In this document: positions 27,225 to 40,400 of the stretch, piece after piece | Layout of the letters: every line of letters begins with the position of its first letter | Numbering within the stretch: position 1 is the stretch's first letter | From: Trochalopteron elliotii | Taxonomy: Eukaryota; Chordata; Aves; Passeriformes; Leiothrichidae | Assembly: GCA_024734555.1 (NCBI GenBank) | Contig: JANPWX010000336.1 | Coordinates: 62,001 to 126,000, forward strand | Length of the DNA: 64,000 nt | Reading direction: 5' to 3' | Made by a program: the position numbers and the translations under genes | Notes under the pieces: model-generated | Databases searched by the model: none | What the model was told of the DNA's origin: nothing | The model's input: the letters and a program-made list of their open reading frames with translations, nothing else

Positions 27225-27275
27225 TGAAGCCACAGGGTGGCGGCTGCTGTCAGGCTGCATTGCCACCTGCTGGGG
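27225..27275. promoter_or_regulatory. Candidate paired CTCF sites
   Basis: On the minus strand 27273-27260 reads CCAGCAGGTGGCAA, matching 13 of 14 positions of the CTCF core CCASYAGRKGGCRS, with the first 13 all correct. On the plus strand 27230-27243 reads CCACAGGGTGGCGG, matching 12 of 14. The two lie about 30 bases apart in opposite orientation, in a locally GC-rich part of the MYL1-LANCL1 intergenic region. Binding is inferred from motif only. Confidence 0.4.
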
Positions 27276-29419
27276 ACACCAACGCCCTTCTGCCAGGGGT
27301 CCCCAAGTTGAGCCCTGCCGGGGTGAGCCTGCCTGGGTCCAGCCTTTCTCCTCAGGTGCTTATTTTGAGCTGATCTGCTGCCTCTTGCTTTGTTGGAGTT
27401 TGTCTTTAGGCAGTAGTAACGTGCAGGTTGTACCTCCGGGGGTTTAAACTTCCTGGTTTGGGTACTGGCCTTCAGGTTTCTTTCCTGAGTGCAGCCAAAG
27501 GAATGCAGGGGACACTTTGGCCAAAGGACTCAGATATTCTGGGCAGGAACATGTGAGGAACCTGTGTTGTTCTTCCCAACGTAAGAAAAAAAAATAGTAT
27601 ATAAATAATAATTAAAAAACCCAACACAAAACAAACCTCTTGCTACAAATGATCTGTACGTGCTGAGAACTGGCCTGGAGCAGGACTTGTGGACTTGCTG
27701 GGACCCAGCCATGCTCCCTTGGGTGTTGCCATCAAAGAACCCCACTCACTCAGATTTGGCCAAGCTATTACACTGAGGTGCAAAACCATGGACAAAATAA
27801 AATAGGGGAAGTTAGAAAGATGAGACATTGGTGCAGTGAGGTCTGGCTGGATAACTTGTGTAATCCAGAAGCTTCGGGCCCCACTGGCTGCTTCTCCCAG
27901 AGGGGCTTTTGTGGTTCTGCATGTGGGATGTGCCAGACCTATTCTTCACCTGGCTCAGCTCCAAGCCTGTCAGAAAAAAACAGTCTCTTCTGGGGCAGAG
28001 GGGATGAGTTGGGGTTTGTGGAGGCTGGTCTCTCTTCTGCTGAGCTTTTTCCCTATTAATTCTAGGAGAGCATCTGCCACGCCACAAGCCAGCAGCCTAC
28101 TCCAAAGTGGTTTCAAAGGGAAACCAGTGTGCATCAAATCCCTGCAGTGGTAGTTCATAAAGGGATTTATCAGCTCAGTTTGTCTGACTGTGAAGGCTAC
28201 AGGGGCTAAGGACAGCTCATGGCAGGATTTTTTGGCAAAAAACTTTAAATAATGTTAAGCCACTCATTGAGTGTCCGTGCTGATTGTTGTTGGTGGTTAT
28301 TTGAAAAGCTAGTATGCAGGAATGAGAAATGAAATAATTTAGGCAGAGACAGCACTATCTGCTGTTCTCTTGCACTGTCTCTATGTCACATCTTTGACAG
28401 CTGAGGCTGCTGTCAGCTCTTGAGAGCTGAAACCATGGTGGGCTCTCGGGGGACATGCACACATACAGATGGCATTTGGTTAACAGTATCTGGGATGTTT
28501 TTCATCTTGCTGATCACACTAGTATACACAGGAGGTGAACACAAATTGAGCCAGATGATAAAGCATTCAAAAGGTTTTACTTGTTTCTTGGGAATATAGG
28601 TTATTTTATATATTTTTTAATGTTTTTAAACAGACCACCCCCATGGACAAACACAAACATCAACAAGTGTCAAATATCTACACTTCTGATAAAGTCCCTC
28701 TCAGGTGGCTTGTTGAAACAGGACCAGTTGAGTTTTCCAACCTTGTCTTGGTCCTGCTCCCTCCCCGTGGCACAAAGGTGAGTGGAAGTGGGCAGCACCA
28801 CACCAAAGCCCTGTATGAGAAAGGAAGGGTAACCAGAGAAATTGCACTATGCTGTTTTCTCATCCTCATTGCTGGACCCCCTTCCCCAAGACCTTTACCA
28901 CAAACCTTAACAGAAACCATAGAAAACCACGTTGTGCAGGACCTCGAGGAACTTAATACATGCTTGTGCTGGAAGTCAGGATCACCTTTATCCTACCACT
29001 CCTGACACCTTGGTGTTAAAGCCTCTGCTGCTGTACATCACAGCCTCCCTGAGGTGCCCTGTTCCTCCTTTCACTGAGCAGGAGGGTGCTTTTCTAGGAG
29101 GATCCACCTCTTCCTTTTGGTGGCCAGCACTGCACACAGGTATATTTTGGTGCAATTTACAGTAACCTGCAGGAGTGTGGTCTCCAATGGAAGCCACAGA
29201 GGGAGGATGCAGCCTGGGATGGAGACACCAGTGCAAAAGGATGACCTGGGACGAAAGCCCAGGACTGGCCTTGATGGAGATGAGGGAAAAATGGGAAATA
29301 CTCTTAACACTCAGGGTAGGTAGAAGGCCATTGAGCCTCCAGGAGCTGCCAGCACAGCACATCTTGATCTCTTCAGACATGACTCCTGGTCACAAAGCAG
29401 GGGGCAGAAATAACCCAAA

Positions 29420-31352
29420 GTTTGGTTGTTTCAGCGTTTTTATTAGACAGTGCTCCACTCAGCAGTTGTACACATGGCCCTGATGCTCCCCTGATCAGTG
29501 TACAAACCCTGGGACATTGTGCTCTCATGCCACCATGACCCAGGTGCACAAAGCTGCTATCACAAAAGTGGTACCCAGGAGAAACCCATGCTTAGAGCAG
29601 TGTCCCTGCACTGCCATCACACCAGCCAAGCTGGGAGGTAACTGTTTGATTAGGCAACTCCTCTCTGCTTCCCAGCCACCTCCCTGTGCTGCTTAGGTCC
29701 TATGAATGATAGGGGATGCCTGCTGCTGTGTCCACACCAGCCTGAGGCTTCTGACAGGGATGCCCACCAAGGAGATGAGCTTTTCTGCAGTTCAGGCTGT
29801 CTTCTGATGGACTTTCAGAAACCTACGAGGGCTTTGAGGAAACAAGTCAGACTTCCAGGGCTGGTTTCTACTCCTTGCCCGTCCAGGCATTCTCAAGGGA
29901 CTCCCTGTGCCACTGGGGCTCAGCTGCCCTTTTTCAGGCACGTGTGAGTGTGACCATGCCAGGTTTGGTGGTCCTGCTTGGCCACTGCTGGTCCAAGAGA
30001 GTGGCTGTGCTGCCCTGCTATTCTCCCCTGCCCTTGTGGGGCTTGAGGCACTCAGCAGCTCAGCCCTTGAAAAATCAAAAACCGTGGCCACATTGGTGCA
30101 GGCTGAGGAGCTACTCCCAAACAGCACAAAGCTGGGGGGCTACATGTGTAAACTTCCCTGAGCTCAGTGTTCAGCTCATGCTCAGTGCTGAGAAAGGGGT
30201 TTCCAGAGTCAGGTCCCAAATTTCTGCAAACTGGAGCAGCATCAGCTAAGGACAGAAAAGCAGATTTACTCCCTGCAAGTACCTGATCTGCCTGACACAT
30301 CAAAGCCAGTTAACCTAGTGCAGATTTTCCAGTTGGGTGCAGTGCAAATCAAACTACAACAAGCAGTAGCAAGGCATACAAGTGACTCAAATAATATAGG
30401 TTTGGGAAAGCTTATAAAAGAAAACATGTAAATAACAACATCTATACAGCTAATAGGTTAAACTTTGTCAGAACTCAGTAGCATACATTTCTTTTCCCTT
30501 TTTGCTGCTGGTGGGCACCTGGCACCACCAAATACACAAATTTAAATAAACACTGCAAAATAAACTCCCGAAGCTAACAAGAGACCACAAAAGCAAGCAT
30601 GCTTAGCTCACTTTTGGACTGGAGTTTGCCATTGGATGACCAATGGACTAGCAAGGTTTAATGTAAGATGGCAGTGGATTACTTGTCTGTCACTGGAACA
30701 AATGCACAGAAGAGCTATACATAGCCTTTGCCTTTAGAGCAGATAGGTGCAAAACTCAGGACAAGCCATTGGCATGTCATGTTCCAGCTCTGCCAGTTGC
30801 AATAAGATATTAAAAAATATATATAAGACTCCACAGTCCATCACATTCACTTCACGTGGCACAGCCCAGATACTGAACCATCTGCTCTTTGGGTGCTCAA
30901 AAAGAAAACACTTGAAAACAACTGCCAGGGCAGTAGTCTCAGTTTTCCATCTGTTGCTCTCCAAAGGCAGCTAAACTCCTGCAACTATTTGTTAGCACAA
31001 AAAGAAGTTAAAATAGCCCAGGTTACATTCAATAGAAAACTTCTTCCCAGGAAACGGGATACAGGAAATAGCAAAACTCTGTAGCCAACAAAATACTGTA
31101 CAGTTCTCCCTGCTCCCACCTGCAGCCCTGAGTTTTTAAGGGACAACAGCAAAAATCTGCATTCTCTCTTTTAAACTGAACAATGTAGTGAGACAACTAG
31201 AAATGTTAGAGAACTCAGCATGCCCTCAGGAGGATGGATTTACGTTCAGTTAGGTGAACAAGGATGAGTCTGGAAAAAGGAGAAAGCAGCCTTGAACTGC
31301 GTTTCCAAGTGCAGAAGGACACAGGCAGCAAACTGCCAAGCAGGATTCAGAT
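29420..31352 (-). other. LANCL1: LANCL1 3' untranslated region (inferred extent)
   Basis: Downstream of the LANCL1 stop codon (31355-31353, minus strand) the first canonical AATAAA signal I find is at 29444-29439, giving a 3' UTR of about 1.9 kb. A variant ATTAAA at 30662-30657 could give a shorter form of about 0.7 kb. The interval has no competing open frame of note. The end point is inferred from the signal alone. Confidence 0.5.
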
Positions 31353-31429
31353 TTAGAGTTCAAATGCAGGGAACTTGGCCTTGGTAGGCACCAGCAGGTC
31401 AGCAAGAAAGTAAATCGTTCCAGCCATTC
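31353..31429 (-). CDS. LANCL1: LANCL1 exon 9 (C-terminal)
   Basis: This exon encodes residues 375 (split glycine) to 399, MAGTIYFLADLLVPTKAK followed by FPAFEL, then TAA. It carries the last GxxG repeat. The acceptor is TTCATCCCCAG. It differs from the recalled human C-terminus at one position (Lys for Arg before FPAFEL). Confidence 0.97.
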
Positions 31430-34400
31430 CTGGGGATGAAAAAAACACACTGTGCTTTAGAGAAATTCTCTTTGGGCACCATTTTTCTCAGTTATCCAGG
31501 GAGTGAATGAGTTATGAAGACAGAAGAAAAGCTCCTAAATAATTTTCAAGGTCTGAACCCAGGTTTCCCTAGAAACTTTGGTATTTCAGTGGGGAAAAGC
31601 ATTTTGAAGTTAATCAAACGTTGAAAAACACCTGGCAAAACACAATGGGCCTTTTCCCCACTCCAGCTCCCTCCCTTCTGCTTTACTGACCCACAGGTTC
31701 AGCACTGGGCAGCTTTGTCAAACTCTGGTCCTTGTGACACTACTGCCCAAGGTCCTCATTGATGGAACTTCTGTTGTCCCTTGGCCTGCAGCAGCTTGGG
31801 GAGATTTAGGTTAGCTGGGGGGCTGGCTCCTTCAGCAAATACCCACTGATGGCAGATTTGGGAGGAGCTGCTAGCAGGAGGCACAAAGTGCCATAGGAAC
31901 CAACAAGGCCCATAAAAGCAGCCCCATTTCTTCCTTACCTTTAGAATCAAACTGGAACACTCATGCCGGATTTCAATGCTTAAAAATGTACAGAGAAGAG
32001 ACTGTCTGAGAAGATAGGCTACAAATAACCAAAAGGAGGCCTGTAACCATGAAAAAATTCCTCTTGAGATCTGTATGCAAAATCTGTGTGGGAGGCCTAA
32101 GAGGACCAGACACTCCAGCAAAGACATTAGCCTGTGCTACAGGGAGACCCAGTGGAGTGTGTATTTGGTTTTCCTTGGTGCTGGAACAGCTTAGATCCAG
32201 GAGCAAAACACAAGGAGATTACCTAGAGACTGAGATTACCTTCAAAGAGAGAGAATGGCGTGTCTGGAGTCCGGCACCCATGTTGCCCATAGCTTAAACA
32301 CCACTCTGCAAACTGAGAAAAGAAGTACAAAAAGTGTTCAAATTTGGTTGAAGGTAAGTCTTGAAAAGAAAATACTATCTCTTGTCCTCACATTACCCCT
32401 TGCAGAGCAAGGCTTCTGAGGGAAATCCCTCCTGTACAGGCTGTCAGTGACTGCACTGCTGAAGGACTACTCTGGTGCAGCTGGTCAGATCTAGCTGCAT
32501 GTCTGCCCTACTAGAAACTGGGTTTCAAAGGCAAAGATGTGAAAGGCAGAAGTGAATAAGCCCTTCTACTGCCTCATACACACTTACCTTGCAGGCCCTG
32601 TAGAGGTATTTCATGTTCTGAGTGAGGTTGTACAGTGCCAGGAAGGCATAAGCATTGCCAGCTGTGCCATGGCACAGCCCGTAGCCTTTCTTCAGTAACC
32701 CGTGCTGCCAGATCACTTCTGCACACTGCAGGGCATCATTCAGGTACTGCTGCTCTCCAAAGACCTGCAGAGACAAGGAACAGTTGTCCTTGCTGAGGCA
32801 ATGTCCTCCAAACAAAGAGCACCCCTGTAGGATGCAGAGGCTTCTGCTGAAGTGACTTTGCTGTTTACTCTTTAAGGAGGATATTTTTGATATCATGAGT
32901 GGGGATGTAAGACAATTGCTTCACACACAACTAGTCATCACCATCCATCGCCTGCAACAGGGCAGCCCACACAACTGATGGATATTTTCAGAAATATTTC
33001 TTTAATTTCTGTATCACTCAGTGGTTCCTGTGGGGTGATTTCAATGTAACAAGCCATCCTACTTCCAGGCAAGGGAGGTCTCCCAGCATCTTCTCTAGAG
33101 GAAGTTTCACATTTAGGGGTCTCTAAAGGGTTTTTGCAAGGTTTCTGGTACCTTGTATGCCTGGAGAAGCATGTAGATTACACCTGGTGCTCCGTGGCAC
33201 CAGTGGACGAGAAGGTCTCTGGTGTCACCAATACATGGAGGGTAATTCCCAGATGGGAACTTCAGCTGGCAGACATAGTCCACACTGGGCTTGACTGTGT
33301 TGTGCAGCTTTACTTGGCTCACTCCAAAGCCAGGCTAAGAGAGAGAAACATTTAAATCAGGGAGAATTACCATTCTATCTGTCCCTCAGTCAACTCTGGC
33401 TACATTCCCTTTTGCTCCTTGTAAATTAAGTAATTTCTTTGGTTTGGGCTTTCATACTTCACAATTACCCACTCAGACCCCAGCTGCTCTGCCTTTTGGC
33501 AGGGTCTTACAGTCCTATCCTTGCATTTCAGAAACAAAGATTGTTCCTAGCATGTCAGCTGGTCCTCCAAGCAAGAGAGCTTGCTGCTGCTCTTCCTAAA
33601 GATGAGCAGGAATAGCTTCAGGTACCCAGACCTGAAGTAATGAGATAGGAGTCTAAAATCAGTATTAAGGATAATTCCTAGGATTTAGAGCATCTCAGCC
33701 CTTAGCTGCTGGGCCAGCCCAGCTGGCAGGCTGCAATTCTGTATCTTCACAGACATTGCTGGGTAATTTCAAGCGGCTGACTTCACTGCTGACCTCAGAC
33801 AGAAGCAAGAGAGTGGCTTTAGTGTCCTCTTCTAATGACACTGCCCCACATGAAATCTGTGCAGTTCTAATTTCCCATGGCAGACTGCAATGAGCACTCT
33901 CATCTAAGGATCACATTGTTCCCAGGCTGGTAACTGGAAAATTAAAAATCAATACTTGTGCTGTAAAACCATTAGAGATAAAAGATGTTCTCCTCTCTGT
34001 ATTTCACATGCTTTCTTCTCCCAAGGCTTTTCTGTGCATCATGCTTGGCTGATCCAGGCTCCTTGTACTTCATACAGCAGAGAAGCAGAAAACCCATGCA
34101 GTATTTTATGGGAGACTTAGAATTATTTAAAACAGCCACTTGGGAACAAGCTCAGGGACTTGGGTACAAATTTAGGCTCACAGCACATTGCTGTCTCCCC
34201 TGCTCCTAGCTAGCTATTCTCTGCTCCTGGGCAATAACCACCTTGCATCCCCCTCTTGCAAAATCTTCTACTTAAAAACCACCAACCATTTCTTCCTCTC
34301 TGAGCCACAGAAGAGTAATATTCACAGGACTTCTACTGATCGTGTCTATGGGCTTTAACTTTGACAGTCCTGAAGGAAAGCTCAAATGCTTGAAAACTGG

Positions 34401-37400
34401 TGGCTTCCTTTTCTACCTGCTCTGAGAGTTATGTCTAATAGAAGATTAGAGACTATTTCTAGACCAAAATAATTTGCATTGCTCAAGGTGCTCTTAATAC
34501 TTTAAAAATTCTATTTATTTCTATTATATCTATTTATTTTCTATTCTAGCATTTAAAAATGCTATTTATTGCTGTTGTTTTTTTAAGTGCTTAAGCACTG
34601 TAAATGTATGCATGAAGGGACCCAGATAGGGGAATTATCACCCTCATTTTTTTCAGAGCCAGAATAGGGAATATTGACAGAGCTCCAGTGAGTTGTGCAA
34701 AACAGTGAGAAATCATCAAAGCGAAGGGGTACTGCATCTGCCAGCCTCTTGTCTTGCTTTTCCTGCTTCAGGCACTACAGAACTCAGTTCCTTTATCAAA
34801 GTCCCACCTCTTTCACATTTAGAAGCAGGTTCTGCTTTGGAGACAAAGGCATTTCCCACTTTCCTACTATGAGCACAATTTCTTCCCACCACGCTTTTCT
34901 CTCAGAGATTCTCACTCCAGTGATCTGACACTGCTCCACTCCAAGTAACCACCTCAGAAAATGCAGGGAGCCAGCAGATACCAACAAATGTGAATAATTC
35001 AGTAGCAATTAACATGAGGGGGAAACTCAGATCCAGCTGAGCTACAGGTCTCCATTATGTGACACTGCTGGTTAATGCAGGTCACGTTTCTCCACAGATC
35101 TCCAAGGTCAGAGATTTCATCTTACATTTGAAGAAAGCCTTTACAATTGGAAATGCATGATAAACACATGGGTAAGTCCATCAGACAAGGTATCTTTCCC
35201 AGTTTGACATTACCAAGAGCCAATTCAAATGCTGTTCCTTATTCAATGAAATGTGGAACAGCTGCTAATTGCCTCTCCCCTCACGTCTCTTACCTGCATG
35301 AGATAGTAATAAATCCCAGCCAAACCATGGGCTGCTCCCACATAGTACTCCTGGTACCACTCATACATCAGTGGGCTCTTTGCTGTGAAGTTCCTCTTTT
35401 TGGCCAAGCTCTCTCCTGAGGCTACAACTGCTTCACAGACCTGTGAAGGGACAGGAATAAATGTGGGTGAGGAAAATGTTGCTGTCTTGGACACAGCACA
35501 GTGAGTGTTCTGACACAGAATGAGATTTGTTTTTCTGCCCAAGCAGAGGGTGGAATGAAATGTCTGCCAGTCTAGTACTGCCTGTGGATTTACATGGACA
35601 GTGGAGGACATGTGGTGCTTTGTCCCTTTGCAAGAAAAGCAGATGCACCACGATGTGGTTTCTTCCTTATTGCCAGAGTTCTTTACACCTAGCATTGACT
35701 TTTACCCACCCCAAGATGAGTTGCATGGGAAGAGACAGATAACAAATCAGCAGAAGGCACAGTACCTGCTGAATGTGACTCTGAGGGATCTTCTCCTCTC
35801 CAAAGTGCTTATTGACAAATATCAGTGCAGAGAGATAGCCCATGCGCCCGTAGAGGAGCTCATCTGGCACTCGTGGGTCAACCTTGTACAGGTGGAGCAA
35901 ACTACAATGAAAAATTCACACGGGGGAGGTGAGGGGACACTCAAAGCCATGTAAACAAGCACTAAGATTGGAGCTCAAAGCCCTGATTCATTCCTTCATG
36001 CTGCCTGTGCCCTAGGAGTTGTCAGGCCAGGCTCTGCCTCTCAGCCTTCCAGCTGCACGAGGTGTGGAATTGCCCCTTCCCTTCTGCCTTTTGTTTGGCT
36101 GATTGCTTCAGTCTGCTCTGCTCTTCTCGATGCACTCATACTACGTGCTTGGGTTTTAGAGCACCAGCTTGGAAAGCTACTTGAGAGAGAAACCTGGGCT
36201 GAAAGAAATGGTCAGCATAAAACTGCTGACTGCTCAGGAAAGACTGCCCACCTTTATCTCCTTGTGACGTTACTGGCAAATCAGACACTCTGCCAAAAAT
36301 CATTACTTTCAAATTAAATGGCTATCCTTTTAATTTGGCTGCTTAAGGAATACTAGAAAGTCAAACTAGTGCTAATGGTATGTGGAAAAACCTCAGTCCT
36401 AATGCTCAAAAGTCCTGATGGAAAAGCCCCTTTCTCTCCATGCCTGCAAATAGCCTTGGCTATGCTGTCAGGTGAAAAAGAGGTGTCCCCATGAGCTAAA
36501 AAGCTAAGTAGGAGGGGGAGTTACACATGTTGTTTAACATCAAGCTGCCGTGGCACATGGAAGATATATCCTCTAGGGAGAACTGAGCAGCAGTGAGGAC
36601 AGCTTAGCAAAGTGGGAGTGCTGTGGCTGTCTGAGGACAGCTTGCCTGGCACCAGGCTTTAGCCCACAAGTGCAGAGAGAAGTCTGCTCCAGTCAAGTAT
36701 TTTCTTTGCTACTTTTCCATTATGATATTGCAAAGCTGGTGATATTGCTGTAGTGCTAACAGAGACTGACAGCACTTCACACTGGTGCTTTGTAGTCCAA
36801 TTCACTCTTGATGCCATTTTTCCTGTTCTACCTCTCATCACATTTCCAGAAAGACTGGATGTCCTTCCCTGTCAGGGCAGCAGATAGCAGTCTGATTGGA
36901 TTTGGCTTTATTTTTCTGTTCACCTGTAAGACAGCAATCTGAAAAGTCCCATCACTTTTAAAATGCCAGCATAAATGGCTTTAAGGCTGTTCCCTGACTG
37001 TTTCCTGCTGTGAAACCAGCCAGGAAAAGCTCTGTGTGTGCTGAGCTTCCCTGTCACAGCAGTGTGAAGAACAGAAAAGGTGCCTTGGCAGCCTTTGCTC
37101 CCTGGGCTCCAGGGACACACGTTGCAAAGTAAAGAAGCAACCAAATGCCTCAAGTAGAGAGGATGCTGGCTGGGCTGTGACTTCTCATGGCAGGAAACCT
37201 TCCCTTGGCACTGGACTCCAAATGAGCAGGGATTTTGAAGGAGAAAGGAGGGAGCACTGTCTCAAGGTGGATTGGCTCTTGTACCACTTGACTGCTCCAT
37301 GGGGAAGGTTTCTTTCTCAGAGATTAAACCCAAGAGACAGACTTTCCATCCAAGGCATGGGTTATTCTCCCAGCTGCAGGAGCTGAAGGGAAAGGCCTGC

Positions 37401-40400
37401 TGCCTCCTCATGGTGCCTGTCCCAAAGTCCAAGGAAGGCAGATGAAAAGGTTTTTCAAGGAGGTGTTGGGACAGATAGACTCTGCCTAGCAGCAGACTGG
37501 CCAGAAGAGAAACTGGCTGGTGATGTTGCTCAGCTCTGGGATGTCAGGAAATGTCAGGTGAAATAGAAGGAATGGATGGATGCATGAACTGTAATACCAG
37601 TGGTAGGGATTTTCTCAGTTCTGGATGTGGTATCTCCTTTTCATGGGGAAATCTGGAGCAACTGGACCTACTGTTCTTGTTCTTTGTGCGTCACTGCTTT
37701 ACCTCTAACTGCTTTTCAAGCAGGACCATCAGGGGAGGAAGCCAACCAGGAGTTTCTGCTGTTTTTGAAATGTGGTCATGCATTCAAAAAGAGATGCCTG
37801 GGATGCTGCAGGATGGATTGCATGCAGAATGCATTTCTCAGGTGTGTGGGGTGAAGTGGTCTCTGAAAGGAGGAGCCACTCCTATTCACATTATCAACCT
37901 ATTACCTCAACTGTCAACAACCAGCACTTTCTGGACAGAGGGAAATCAAGGCAGCTGTAGAGCAAAATGGGATTTTTGTACACCATAGGCTCTGAAAGCA
38001 AAGCTTTGACCTTCTGAATTGGTGAGAGGTCAAAGGAAAAAGAGGGCTCCTAGAACATGGCTGAGATTTTCACAGGGTCTTGGAAAATAGGCTGCCCTGA
38101 AACATTAGTCTCTCTAGAGCATAAAAGCACATTTTTTGGTCATGAACTCATTTAGGAAAAAGCAAGCTTCTGTCTCTTCCACTGCAGGTAAAACCTGGCT
38201 GATGGATTCTCTCCACTGGCTCTGTAAAGATGAGGTGCTTTAAAAGACAGAGGACAAAATGCAGAGAGGCCCTTCTTCTCCACAGCTCTGGTAAAAGTGC
38301 TCTTTCTACACACTTGCACAGAACAGCTTAACAACTGCTGTGTAACTAAACAGCATACTCAAAAACCATTTCAGAGTTTTGATTAAGGGAGCTATTTCTC
38401 AAAGAAATACTCTATTTTAAAGGAGCATGGTCAAGCTAACTGCTCTGGCAGAGTAAGGACAGTGTAACTGTTTATTTGGGAAAGCCACATTTTTTGTTTT
38501 CCTCCTTGCAGATGTATGAAGAAAGCAATTTCCAGTGTTCTCACTTTATTATACCATTAGATGGCAGTGCAAAATTAACCATGAGATTCCATTCTGCCAC
38601 CAAACCACAGGCAGAACAAGAGGGATATGGGGAGGGGAAATCTCAGCAAGAAAACATGAATTAGGAATTGTTGCTACAACCTGGGACTTAGGCACTGACC
38701 ACAACTGACCAGTATTGTTTGACAAATGTTAGCAATTATTATTCTTTGTTAATCATAGTGAGATTTGCCTCTTTGTCATAGCAAAATCTAACCCACAGAT
38801 TTTTATCAGAATAAAGAAAGAGTTCTGTCCTCAGACTGACTGTATCTACATAAACCAGAAGCTATTCTTAGTTAAGGGAGTGGGAACTTGGTGTCCACAG
38901 CATACAGACACCTCTGATTCCCACCTGTGCCTTTTTTTAATTGCAATTATGCATCACTTGCTCATGGCTTTTAGAGGACAGTCAGCATTCTGAAGCTCAG
39001 GGGTTTTGTCTTTCTTTGTGCTGATCATGTATGAATAGAAACTCTCTACAGGGCTGTTTCTCACCTTAAAACCCATCTCCCTTAACTGAGAAATGCTTGC
39101 AACTACATCTCCTTAACTGTTTTCCTTCCTCTGCCACATGCTGATCTATGACTGCTTGTTTGTCCTTTTCTTGTCTTAAGTACCCAACAAAAATACATGT
39201 TGAAAACATTCGAGGAAAGGCAGGAAGTAGAAATAAATGAATCATAACCAGCTGCATTCTGCAATTGAAAGGGATGCTGTCAATCTTAGGTTTAAGTCAA
39301 AGACAACTAATAAAGAGCAAGTGGAAGCAAGTACCAAAATTAAATCTAATAATCTTACCACATTTTTCCTTTTCATCAAAATGACTGTAAAGCTAAATTA
39401 AAATGTTCTCAAAAAACACCAAACCCCACCTTCTGGGGTTTGTTTTGTTTTTAATTTTGGCACTTTTTTCTTCCTGCATTTATCAGAATTATTTTTAAGA
39501 TGGCAATACCAGCTGAACAATATCCTTGCTCCCCAGCCTGCAGGCTGCCATGCAAACGTGTTTGTCCTTAAACGACCTCTTTTACCAGGGCAAGGAAAAG
39601 TTTGTGTTGCCTTGCTAAGTTTCTGGATTATTTCTCACACAAGACTGCAACAAAATGTATTCACATTTGTCAGAGAGTGCCTCCTACAAGCCCAGACCAG
39701 CTCTAAGAGCAAGAGGAAGGCCAGGTCAAAGCCATAACCAAGCATTTTACCGGATGATGCAGTCTTCTGCCTGCTTCTGGTTCTGCAGCTTGTGGTAGAT
39801 GACAGCAGCCACTGCCAGGGGCCCAGCATCACCACACAGGAACGTGATGGATCTCCTGGTCATGCACCTCAGGCTCTTCTTCACGTACTCATGGGCCACC
39901 TCAAGGTAGGCTGGGTCTCCATATACATCATACAGGTGCAAATACAGCAAAGCAATGCCTGCAGAAGGAACATAAAGGTTGCATCCACTAGAAATGTTTG
40001 TTCTGTTACTTCAATGAACCTAAAAGTCTGGCCTGGCCATCATCTAGGGCACACAGCCTTGCAGACAGGCTTCTCAGGAACATAACCCACAGCTTCCTTC
40101 CCTGCTTTGTCATCTCCTTGTAACTTGATGCTGCTTGGGAGTGGATGGCAGGTCAAGACAACAGCAGGGTCTGACCCAGGAAGGCCTGGAGAACAGCACA
40201 GAATTGCCTAAAATTTTATATACAATTACATACAATTTTAGTAGCAAGGAGCAAAAGATGAGACCTAGACAAACCCACCTAAATCCATATACTGTACCTG
40301 TGACTTTTGCTCAACAGGGAAGGGGAAAAAATCATCTTTGGGCAGATGGTACTTGTGACAGAGTAGAACTGAGTTGTCACCCTCTCTATTTTTCCCCATG

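Larger units (their letters stand above)
10190..29420. other. Intergenic region between the MYL1 promoter and the LANCL1 3' end
   Basis: I see no supported coding exon on either strand. Open frames here, including one of 185 codons at 26360-26917, lack recognisable protein motifs. The interval holds two CR1 fragments (about 12353-12597 and 22545-22720), a likely solo LTR (21022-21375), a dinucleotide microsatellite (23106-23133), a short (TC)n run at about 10511-10529, and CTCF-like motifs near 23921, 27230 and 27260. The rest is unremarkable single-copy-looking sequence. A more GC-rich stretch lies at about 27160-27330. Confidence 0.7.

Noticed and set aside
27160..27235. tRNA-like B box (GGTTCGGCTCC) on the minus strand
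   Set aside because: No A box at proper spacing, no cloverleaf, no acceptor-stem pairing found. It could be a remnant of an old SINE, but nothing supports it.
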